DNA from: an uncultured Acidimicrobiaceae bacterium
Lineage (GTDB): Bacteria > Actinomycetota > Acidimicrobiia > Acidimicrobiales > Ilumatobacteraceae
Assembly: GCA_903934195.1 (NCBI GenBank)
Contig: CAIZMV010000048.1
Coordinates: forward strand, 1-5,608
Direction: 5' to 3'
DNA: 5,608 nucleotides
Shown here: positions 1 to 5,608 of the stretch, in pieces
Layout: each line of letters begins with the position of its first letter
Numbering within the stretch: the stretch's first letter is position 1
Notes under the pieces: generated by a model
Told to the model about the DNA's origin: nothing
What the model saw: the letters and a program-made list of their open reading frames with translations, nothing else
The model's database searches: none
Program-made: the position numbers and the translations under genes

Positions 1-831
1 AGAAATCGGGTTGCGCTTATGTGGCATTGCACTGGAACCTTTTTGGCCAGCGGCAAACCCCTCACGTACTTCGTTCACTTCTGTTCGCTGCAAGTGACGC
101 AGTTCAACTGCTATTGATTCAAGAGTCGTGCCAACAGATGCACATGCATACAGGAATTCCGCATGTCGGTCACGTGCCACCACTTGTGTGGCAGGTACCG
201 GCGTCAGCGACAAATGTTGTGCTACTCGGGCCTCTACTTCTGGTTCGATGTTTGAGTAGGTACCAACTGCACCAGACAACTTGCACACTGCGATTGCATC
301 ACGCGCGCGCAAGATGCGCTCACGATCGCGCTTTACTTGTGCGCCCCATAGTGCAACTTTCGCACCGAAGGTTGTTGGCTCTGCATGTATGCCATGAGTA
401 CGGCCAATCATGGCCGTGTTGCGATGTGTCGTTGCCAATGTGGTGATTACATCAATAAGGTCATTGAGCGAATCATGAATCAGTGTTGAAGCATCACGTA
501 ATGCCCAGCACAAACCAGTATCAACCACGTCGGTACTTGTCAGTCCGTAATGAATCCATGAACCGGCAGGGGCGCCAATGCTTTCCTGTAAAACGTCAAC
601 AAAAGCAGCCACATCGTGGTTGGTAATTGCTTCACGTGCTTCAACGCGTGCAACAAAAGCGGCGTCAATTACTGGTGCTTTGCGTCTGCACTCTTCAGCA
701 ACTGATTTCGGTACAACACCCGTAGCGGCTAACGCATCAGTAACAGCAAGCTCGATTTCGAGCCACCGAGACATCTTTGCCTCTTCTGAAAACAATGCAT
801 CAGTATCTGGCGTTGAGTACCGCTTGATCAT
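1..831 (-). CDS. purB: Adenylosuccinate lyase PurB, N-terminal 277 residues (C-terminus beyond the left edge)
   Basis: The enzyme cleaves SAICAR to AICAR plus fumarate and adenylosuccinate to AMP plus fumarate, in cytosolic purine synthesis. It belongs to the fumarase/aspartase superfamily. The 277 codons read cleanly to the edge. Visible motifs are NHDV (His72), HYGLTSTDVVDT at 94-105 (His94), GRTHGIHAEP at 143-152 with the general acid/base His146, and the superfamily signature GSSAMPHKRNP at 265-275, whose second serine (Ser267) is the expected catalytic base. All key residues are present. Family members of this type have about 430 residues, so roughly 150 are missing only because the window ends. 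The ATG at 831-829 overlaps the purA stop by one base (TAATG). GGTGGTG five bases upstream, inside purA, is a modest ribosome binding site. This suggests translational coupling to purA. Confidence 0.97.
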   Translation of the reverse strand, partial: MIKRYSTPDTDALFSEEAKMSRWLEIELAVTDALAATGVVPKSVAEECRRKAPVIDAAFVARVEAREAITNHDVAAFVDVLQESIGAPAGSWIHYGLTSTDVVDTGLCWALRDASTLIHDSLNDLIDVITTLATTHRNTAMIGRTHGIHAEPTTFGAKVALWGAQVKRDRERILRARDAIAVCKLSGAVGTYSNIEPEVEARVAQHLSLTPVPATQVVARDRHAEFLYACASVGTTLESIAVELRHLQRTEVNEVREGFAAGQKGSSAMPHKRNPIS

Positions 832-2099
832 TAACGCACCACCATGGCATCACGCGATGGGCCGGTGCCCACCATAGAAACAGGAATTCCTGTTTCGCGT
901 TCGACAATCTTCACAATCTGTTGCGCGCTCTGTGGCAAGTCAGCAAACTTGGTGATTCCTTCAGTGCTCGATTTCCATCCGGGCAACGTTTCATACACCG
1001 GAACTGCATGCGCCAACATGTCGGGGCGGTCTGGGTAATTACGCATCACAGTGCCGTTCATGCTGTACCCAGTACATACCTTCACTTCATCGAACGTATC
1101 TAGAACGTCAAGCTTTGTCAGCGCAATTTCGGTTAACGAGTTTACGCGTGTGGCATGACGCAACATCACGGTGTCAAGCCAACCTGTACGACGACGACGG
1201 CCAGTAACGGTTCCGTATTCACGACCAATATCTACAAGTGCTTCACCAAGTGCATCGGTGAGCTCTGAAGGGAAAGGTCCCATACCTACGCGTGTTGTGT
1301 ACGCCTTTGTTATTCCGACAATGCGATCAATGTGGCGTGGCCCAAGCCCACTGCCAACTGCTGCACCACCGGAAATTGGGTTCGACGAAGTTACGTATGG
1401 ATACGTGCCGTGATCAATATCAAGGAACGTTGCTTGTGCGCCTTCCAACAAAATGTTCTCTCCGCGTTCGCGGGCATCATGCAACAAGTTCACAGTGTCA
1501 GCAACATACGGTGCAAGGCGTTGCGCGTATGCGACAAACGCTGACACAACTTCTTCTACATCAAACGTGTCGCCGCCTACATCGCTTACTTCTCGACGAG
1601 CGGCTATTGCACGTTCGCGCACGCGCTGTTCGAAACTCTTGATATCAAGAACTTCACCAACACGAATACCGGCTCGCTTGACCTTGTCAACATACGCAGG
1701 TCCGATGCCCTTCAATGTTGTGCCAATTTTCCCATCACCGCGCGCAGCTTCAAGAGCTGCATCCATGGCTTGGTGCCACGGGAAAATCAGATGCGCAAGG
1801 CTAGAAACTTTCAAACGTGCAGTGGAGATGCCGCGCGATTCAAGAGCGTCAATTTCCTTAAACAAAGTTGGCAAGTCAACAACGACACCGTTACCAATAA
1901 CTGGGGTAACTGTGTCGTAAAAGACGCCACTTGGTGTCAGCTGTAACGCGTACTTTTGATCACCAATAACAACGGTGTGGCCGGCATTGTGGCCGCCTTG
2001 ATAGCGAGCAACAATCTGATGAGAAGCGGCAAGGAGGTCAATAACTTTGGCTTTGCCCTCGTCACCCCACTGGGTACCTACAACAACGGTGACGCTCAT
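831..2099 (-). CDS. purA: Adenylosuccinate synthetase PurA
   Basis: This enzyme joins IMP and aspartate using GTP to give adenylosuccinate, the first committed step to AMP. It has 422 residues, against about 430 in E. coli. Seen in order: QWGDEGK at 10-16 with catalytic Asp13; GGHNAGH at 35-41 with catalytic His41; IGTT at 125-128 in the IMP site; GIGPAYVDKVKR at 131-142, matching the family signature; EGAQATFLDIDHGTYPYVTSSN at 219-240; the aspartate-binding stretch TGRRRRTGWLD at 299-309; and the guanine-specificity motif TKLD at 328-331. Two oddities stand out: the usual GDEGKGK reads GDEGKAK (Ala17), and the usual GTTGRGIGP reads GTTLKGIGP (Leu129, Lys130). The ATG start is supported by AGGAGG seven bases upstream. 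purB follows directly, overlapping by one base. Confidence 0.97.
   Translation of the reverse strand: MSVTVVVGTQWGDEGKAKVIDLLAASHQIVARYQGGHNAGHTVVIGDQKYALQLTPSGVFYDTVTPVIGNGVVVDLPTLFKEIDALESRGISTARLKVSSLAHLIFPWHQAMDAALEAARGDGKIGTTLKGIGPAYVDKVKRAGIRVGEVLDIKSFEQRVRERAIAARREVSDVGGDTFDVEEVVSAFVAYAQRLAPYVADTVNLLHDARERGENILLEGAQATFLDIDHGTYPYVTSSNPISGGAAVGSGLGPRHIDRIVGITKAYTTRVGMGPFPSELTDALGEALVDIGREYGTVTGRRRRTGWLDTVMLRHATRVNSLTEIALTKLDVLDTFDEVKVCTGYSMNGTVMRNYPDRPDMLAHAVPVYETLPGWKSSTEGITKFADLPQSAQQIVKIVERETGIPVSMVGTGPSRDAMVVR
877..896. repeat. 20-base perfect palindrome inside the 3' end of purA
   Basis: GAAACAGGAATTCCTGTTTC is its own reverse complement over all 20 bases. It encodes the conserved purA segment around ETGIPVS (residues 402-408) and lies about 45 bases upstream of the purB start. 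As RNA it could fold into a hairpin, but with no spacer the central bases would form the loop. As DNA it could be a symmetric protein-binding site. The palindrome itself is certain; a function is not shown. Confidence 0.6.
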
Positions 2100-2191
2100 A
2101 CACGCTCCTCCTTCGGAACGTGAATTAACTCTACTTGGTACAGGCGAAACTCATCCGCTCCCTTTCATCGCCCGCAGGTAGATTTCTCTAT
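2100..2191. promoter_or_regulatory. Divergent intergenic region between purA and the HisD-like gene
   Basis: Promoters for both directions must lie here or inside the genes. On the minus strand a TAGAGT (2133-2128) is a possible -10 for purA, leaving a leader of roughly 20 bases with the strong ribosome binding site. On the plus strand TAGATT (2179-2184) could be a -10 for the HisD-like gene, putting transcription initiation at or next to the GTG at 2192. I see no convincing -35 box for either. I see no clear operator palindrome and no riboswitch-sized structure. Confidence 0.35.
2105..2113 (-). promoter_or_regulatory. Strong ribosome binding site of purA
   Basis: On the minus strand the sequence reads AAGGAGGAG, with the AGGAGG core (2112-2107) exactly seven bases before the ATG at 2099. 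It is the best Shine-Dalgarno sequence in the window and fixes the purA start. Confidence 0.85.
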
Positions 2192-3520
2192 GTGACCGCA
2201 ATCCTTCGCCGCCAGACATGGTCGTCCATGACCAATGCCGACAGGGAGGCACTATGCCACCGCGGCCTCGACGACATCTTCGACGCTGGTCTGCGCGCCT
2301 CTATTGGTGCCCTTATTGAAGACGTTCGTGTTCGAGGCGACCAGGCGGTGTGCGACGCGCTCCAGAAATTCGACGGCATCACTCTGACTCCAAGCCAATT
2401 ACGGGTTTCAGCGCAAGAGATCGCAGATGCACGCATCGACCCAGCCATCGAGAACGCCATCATTGACGCCATTTCTCACTTACGCGCCTTCAACGAAGAG
2501 CTGCGTGAGAGGTCGAGCGATTGGCAGATGGAGCTGGAAAACGGCCTCATCGCCGGCGAGAAGATCACGCCTATTTCCAGTGTCGGTCTATTCGTGCCAA
2601 GCGGCAAGGCCAGCTATCCATCAGTTGCCTGCCAACTTGGCGTTCCTGCAGTTGTTGCGGGTGTGCAAAACATCGTTTTGGTCGTGCCGCCCGTCCCTGG
2701 CGGCAACGGCGAAGTTGACCCTGCTGTATTAGTGGTGTGTCGCCTTCTTGGAATCACCAACGTTTTTCGCATCAATGGCCCTGCTGGAATTGCAGCTCTT
2801 GGTTTTGGCACCGAGACAATTCCACGCGTGCGCAAAGTGGTCGGACCAGGAAGTCCTGCAGTCACGTTGGCTCAAGTGGAAATGCAACGCCATGGTCTAG
2901 CCACCATGATGCTGCTTGGCCCAACAGAAAGCCTTCTTGTTGCAGACCACACCGCACATGTTGGCAAGGTTGCATCTGACCTTCTTATAGAGGCCGAACA
3001 CGGCACCGATTCATCTGTTGTGCTTGTCTCCACTTCTGAAGAACTCATCGATGCAGTTGAAGCAGAACTACAGATTCAAATCGCAGATCTTCCCGATGTT
3101 CGCGCCGAAGCATGCCGCGCCTCACTCGGGCCGAACGGTGGTGCAGTACTTGTCTCCACATTGAATGAAGCAGTTGAAGTGGTCAACATGTACGCACCTG
3201 AACATTGTCAAATTGCAGTTGACGCACAGTACGAAGAACGTGTTGTTGATGCAATTGTCAATGCAGGCGAAATCTTGATTGGGCAACACACACCATTCAG
3301 TGCTGGCAACTTCATTATTGGTGCACCAGCATCTTTACCAACTAGTGGTTTTGCGCACGTGTCTTCCGGCATCACTGTTGAAGCTTTCCTAAAGCGCACT
3401 GCGGTTGCACAAGCAAATGAGCCGGCATTGCGTCGCATGGCAGACAACATCATTGCATTTGCAGACCACGAAGGTTTCCCTGCACACGGCAACGCAATCC
3501 GCCGCCGCTTTTCTTTGTAA
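2192..3520 (+). CDS. Histidinol dehydrogenase-family protein (HisD-like), probable paralogue with altered metal site
   Basis: HisD oxidises L-histidinol to histidine in two NAD-dependent steps using a zinc ion. From the GTG at 2192 the product has 442 residues, close to the usual 430-440. The fold is clear from SVGLFVPSG (130-138), GIAALGFGTE (199-208), VGPGS (217-221) and LGPTESLLVAD (242-252). Compared with E. coli HisD (recalled sequence), the catalytic pair Glu326/His327 is kept as Glu337/His338 (PEH), as are zinc ligands His262 (His270) and His419 (His432), and Glu414 (Glu427). But zinc ligand Gln259 is Glu267, zinc ligand Asp360 is Asn373, and the GTNHVLPT motif is GAPASLPT, losing substrate-contact His367 (Ala380). 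No other his gene is nearby. An automated call would be hisD, but I infer a paralogue of unknown substrate. The start is uncertain: TTG at 2135 and ATG at 2228 (430 residues) are alternatives. GTG gives the N-terminal length seen in relatives, but only a weak AGGTAG lies upstream. Confidence 0.9.
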   Translation: MTAILRRQTWSSMTNADREALCHRGLDDIFDAGLRASIGALIEDVRVRGDQAVCDALQKFDGITLTPSQLRVSAQEIADARIDPAIENAIIDAISHLRAFNEELRERSSDWQMELENGLIAGEKITPISSVGLFVPSGKASYPSVACQLGVPAVVAGVQNIVLVVPPVPGGNGEVDPAVLVVCRLLGITNVFRINGPAGIAALGFGTETIPRVRKVVGPGSPAVTLAQVEMQRHGLATMMLLGPTESLLVADHTAHVGKVASDLLIEAEHGTDSSVVLVSTSEELIDAVEAELQIQIADLPDVRAEACRASLGPNGGAVLVSTLNEAVEVVNMYAPEHCQIAVDAQYEERVVDAIVNAGEILIGQHTPFSAGNFIIGAPASLPTSGFAHVSSGITVEAFLKRTAVAQANEPALRRMADNIIAFADHEGFPAHGNAIRRRFSL

Positions 3521-4606
3521 CTACACAGTTAGCGGAAACGCTGAAATAAACGAAACCATGTCGGCGGCAAGTTCTTCACCAAGATCTTCTTGAATAAAGT
3601 GACTAGCTCGATACACCTTGTGGTTGATGCCTGGTAATTGAGTACCCGGTATGCCATCGCGATATTGCTTACCCATTTCCATATAGGTGAAAGGGCAACG
3701 GTCGCCCCAAATGGTTAACACTGGTTTGGTAAATGTGTTGAACACTTCCCATGCAGCATCACCCTTCTCGCGTTCTTTGTCGTCGGCCGAAATCGGTACC
3801 AACATAGGAAAGCGGCGAGCGCCGGCAGAGAACTCGTGCGAGGGGAATGGGGCGTCATAAGCGGCAAGAGATTCTGGTGACAGTTTTGACAAACACCAAC
3901 CCTGCACAATCTTCGATGGAGTGAGTTCTTTCACCTCTTGGGCATACATGCGCCATGCAAGAAAGTAGAACGCTGGGCCAGCCTCAACGAGTGCATGAAC
4001 TTTGTCAGCGTTAATGCTGTCATCATCATTCACTGTTGCACGCCAATCCATATTCATCATGTCCTTCATGATTTGCGGATCAAACGGTTGTTGCGCGGTG
4101 ATGAAAGGAACAGCTGGTCCTGAACGAGGCAAGCCCGTATTTGAAAACACAACGCGTGCGAATCGATCAGGAATTTCTGAAATGACTCGACCACCAACAA
4201 GGCCGCCCCAGTCTTGACCAAAAAATGTGAGATTCGTGAGATTCAACTTCTCTACTAACTCACGTACCCACGCAACATGGTTGCTGTATGTGTATGCCAG
4301 TTCGTCTGTTGGTTTATCTGAACGACCGAAACCAATAAGGTCCGGAACAATTACGCGGTAACCAGCAGCAACAAGCGGCGTCACCATCTTGTGATACAGG
4401 TATCCCCACATTGGTTCACCGTGTAACAGGAACATCGTTTCTTTTGCATCGCTCGGACCAGCATCTACGTATGCCATCTGCAACCCTGCACCGACTGTCA
4501 CTTCATGAACAGGCCAGTCGTACCCAATTACATTCTTAAAACACGATTCAGGTGTACGCACCACTTCGCCAACAGTGGGGACAACACGACGTTCAGGCAA
4601 GCTCAT
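3521..4606 (-). CDS. Haloalkane dehalogenase-like alpha/beta hydrolase (HLD-I type)
   Basis: Haloalkane dehalogenases hydrolyse carbon-halogen bonds to an alcohol plus halide through an Asp-ester intermediate. The 361-residue product has the full set expected by comparison with Xanthobacter DhlA: HGEP at 62-65 (oxyanion-hole Glu64), QDWGG at 131-135 with nucleophile Asp132 and halide-binding Trp133, a second Trp218 in FLAWRMYAQ matching the cap halide Trp175, acid Asp302 in WGDRCPF, and base His336 in ASHFIQED. The N-terminal RTPESCF and the GFGRSDKP segment are also typical. About 35 extra residues lie in the cap before Trp218 (roughly 164-210), which makes it longer than the usual 300-310. 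The ATG at 4606 is the first in-frame ATG; a GTG at 4657 would add 17 unlikely residues. The stop abuts the stop of the convergent HisD-like gene. The natural substrate is unknown, and such folds also include epoxide and ester hydrolases. Confidence 0.88.
   Translation of the reverse strand: MSLPERRVVPTVGEVVRTPESCFKNVIGYDWPVHEVTVGAGLQMAYVDAGPSDAKETMFLLHGEPMWGYLYHKMVTPLVAAGYRVIVPDLIGFGRSDKPTDELAYTYSNHVAWVRELVEKLNLTNLTFFGQDWGGLVGGRVISEIPDRFARVVFSNTGLPRSGPAVPFITAQQPFDPQIMKDMMNMDWRATVNDDDSINADKVHALVEAGPAFYFLAWRMYAQEVKELTPSKIVQGWCLSKLSPESLAAYDAPFPSHEFSAGARRFPMLVPISADDKEREKGDAAWEVFNTFTKPVLTIWGDRCPFTYMEMGKQYRDGIPGTQLPGINHKVYRASHFIQEDLGEELAADMVSFISAFPLTV
3529..3544. other. Small hairpin with GAAA loop at the junction of the two convergent genes
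   Basis: AGCG-GAAA-CGCT at 3531-3542 forms a four-base stem closing a GAAA loop, extendable by one wobble and one A-T pair. It sits 10 bases past the HisD-like stop and inside the last codons of the dehalogenase. Neither strand has a T-run after it, so it is not a standard Rho-independent terminator. It may be coincidental. Confidence 0.25.
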
Positions 4607-4659
4607 TGGCGAAGTGAAGAAGCAACTGTCCTGCAGTAATTCACCACGGGATAACACAT
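4603..4659 (-). CDS. Possible 18-codon leader ORF coupled to the dehalogenase gene
   Basis: In the gap between clpB and the dehalogenase gene an ATG at 4659 opens an 18-codon frame (MCYPVVNYCRTVASSLRQ). Its TGA overlaps the dehalogenase ATG in the classic ATGA arrangement. No strong ribosome binding site precedes it; the upstream bases are TGAATGGT. The dehalogenase ATG itself also lacks a visible Shine-Dalgarno sequence, so reinitiation from this frame would explain its translation. The peptide shows no recognisable attenuator feature such as a run of one amino acid. It may be chance. Confidence 0.22.
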   Translation of the reverse strand: MCYPVVNYCRTVASSLRQ

Positions 4660-4674
4660 ACCATTCAGACGGTT

Positions 4675-5608
4675 TTAACGGCCAGTGACAACAAGTTCTC
4701 CGTCGGCAACATCAACGGAGATGACACCGTCATCGCTAACGCGACCTTCCAAAATGATGATGGCTGCTCTATCTGCAATCTCTCGCTGAATGAGGCGCTT
4801 GAGGGGCCGAGCACCAAACGATGCATCGAATCCGCGAGTACCTAGCCACAAGCGAGCTGCCGCAGAAACTTCCAAAACCAATCGGCGCTCAGCCATGCGC
4901 TGAACCAGATGCTCTAACTGAATACCAACGATGTGGCTGAGGTCGTCTTCAGTCAACGAACGGAATCGCACGATTTCATCAATACGGTTCACGAACTCTG
5001 GACGGAAGTATTCAATTGGTTCGCCCTGCAAGTTGCTTGTCATGATCAACACAACATTGGTGAAGTCAACAGTGCGGCCTTGGCCATCAGTCAAACGGCC
5101 ATCGTCAAGTACTTGCAACAAAATGTTGAACACATCAGGATGCGCCTTTTCCACTTCGTCTAACAACACAACGCTGTACGGACGACGACGAACAAGTTCT
5201 GTCAGCTGGCCACCTTCGTCATACCCGACATAACCGGGGGGCGCACCGATGAGGCGTGACACGGAATGCTTTTCCATGTACTCACCCATATCAATGCGAA
5301 CCATTGCCTTTTCGTCGTCGAACAAATACTCAGCTAGTGCTCGGGCAAGTTCTGTTTTGCCAACACCTGTCGGGCCAAGGAACATAAACGAACCGATTGG
5401 TTTATCTGGGTCCGATAAACCGGCGCGGCTGCGACGAATGGCATTAGCTACTGCTGTCACTGCATCGTTCTGACCAATGACACGTTTATGCAACTGATCT
5501 TCAAGATGAACAAGCTTTGCCATCTCGCCTTCCAACAATTTACTTACGGGTACACCAGTCCATTTAGAAACAACTTCGGCAATGTCTTCAGCATCAACTT
5601 CTTCTTTC
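4675..5608 (-). CDS. clpB: ATP-dependent disaggregase ClpB, C-terminal 310 residues (N-terminus beyond the right edge)
   Basis: ClpB is a hexameric AAA+ chaperone that threads aggregated proteins through its pore, working with DnaK. The reading frame is open to the right edge; apparent starts near 5538 are internal codons. In fragment numbering: the linker KWTGVPVSKLLEGE at 15-28 that opens NBD2, Walker A GPTGVGKT at 78-85, pore loop GYVG at 125-128 (Tyr126), Walker B VVLLDE at 146-151, the block VFNILLQVLDDGRLTDGQGR at 159-178, sensor 1 TSN at 190-192, the arginine finger in NRIDE (Arg208) and sensor 2 GARPLKR at 265-271. A ClpB call fits better than ClpA or ClpC because of the KWTGVPVS linker and the short C-terminus ending about 40 residues after GARPLKR. 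Between TSNL and FRPEF only seven residues remain, against 28 in E. coli. It ends with TAA, 68 bases before the dehalogenase ATG. Confidence 0.96.
   Translation of the reverse strand, partial: KEEVDAEDIAEVVSKWTGVPVSKLLEGEMAKLVHLEDQLHKRVIGQNDAVTAVANAIRRSRAGLSDPDKPIGSFMFLGPTGVGKTELARALAEYLFDDEKAMVRIDMGEYMEKHSVSRLIGAPPGYVGYDEGGQLTELVRRRPYSVVLLDEVEKAHPDVFNILLQVLDDGRLTDGQGRTVDFTNVVLIMTSNLQGEPIEYFRPEFVNRIDEIVRFRSLTEDDLSHIVGIQLEHLVQRMAERRLVLEVSAAARLWLGTRGFDASFGARPLKRLIQREIADRAAIIILEGRVSDDGVISVDVADGELVVTGR

Noticed and set aside
150..160. 11-base repeat ACAGGAATTCC shared with 880-890
   Set aside because: The two copies fall in unrelated codons of purB and purA, and only the second is part of a longer palindrome. 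This is probably coincidence.
21..446. Plus-strand open frame of 141 codons at the left edge
   Set aside because: It lies antisense to purB, whose frame has all family motifs. The product has no recognisable domain.
1188..1201. Short GAC-type triplet repeat on the plus strand
   Set aside because: It encodes the conserved arginine run of the PurA aspartate-binding loop and is not a free repeat.
1453..1920. Plus-strand open frame of 155 codons inside purA
   Set aside because: It is an antisense shadow of the purA coding frame with low-complexity Ser/Thr/Arg content and no start signal.
2135..2191. TTG start adding 19 residues to the HisD-like protein
   Set aside because: There is no ribosome binding site, and the extra residues extend beyond the usual N-terminus of the family. 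GTG at 2192 or ATG at 2228 fits better.
4607..4657. GTG start adding 17 residues to the dehalogenase
   Set aside because: There is no Shine-Dalgarno sequence, and the added residues precede the point where relatives begin. The ATG at 4606 with its ATGA overlap is preferred.
4998..5042. Frameshift or broken clpB
   Set aside because: The short loop is in frame, both flanks are conserved, and the gene runs to a normal C-terminus.
1..5608. CRISPR array, transposon ends or prophage signals
   Set aside because: No spaced direct repeats, terminal inverted repeats, transposase or integrase frames were found. All long frames are housekeeping or metabolic genes.

Overview
The window looks like ordinary bacterial chromosome, densely coded, with a base composition near half G+C by eye. 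The protein sequences (PurA, PurB, ClpB and an actinobacterial-type haloalkane dehalogenase) suggest an actinobacterium of moderate GC. An aquatic Acidimicrobiia-like lineage is my best guess. That placement rests on remembered family resemblance, not on a search, and is only moderately secure. I see no mobile element, CRISPR array, tRNA or rRNA.

Layout, left to right: (1) 1-831, minus strand: the first 277 residues of adenylosuccinate lyase (purB), running off the left edge. (2) 831-2099, minus strand: complete adenylosuccinate synthetase (purA). Its stop codon shares one base with the purB start (TAATG). The two genes form a purA-purB unit for the two steps from IMP to AMP. (3) About 2100-2191: a short divergent intergenic region with a strong purA ribosome binding site. 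(4) 2192-3520, plus strand: a histidinol dehydrogenase-family protein standing away from any other his gene. It keeps the catalytic Glu-His pair but has changed two of the four zinc-ligand positions and a substrate-contact histidine. (5) 3521-4606, minus strand: a haloalkane dehalogenase-like alpha/beta hydrolase with a complete catalytic set and an enlarged cap. It ends at the base next to the end of the HisD-like gene. (6) 4675-5608, minus strand: the C-terminal third of ClpB (second AAA+ domain and C-terminal domain), running off the right edge. Its NBD2 loop between sensor 1 and the arginine finger is unusually short.

The minus-strand order clpB, dehalogenase, with 68 bases between them and no visible terminator, allows read-through. 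A possible 18-codon ORF in that gap overlaps the dehalogenase start by ATGA. No single new system is evident. The points most worth a second look are the altered active site of the HisD-like enzyme, the Gly-to-Ala change in the PurA GDEGKGK loop, the short ClpB loop, the dehalogenase cap insertion and a 20-base perfect palindrome inside purA.
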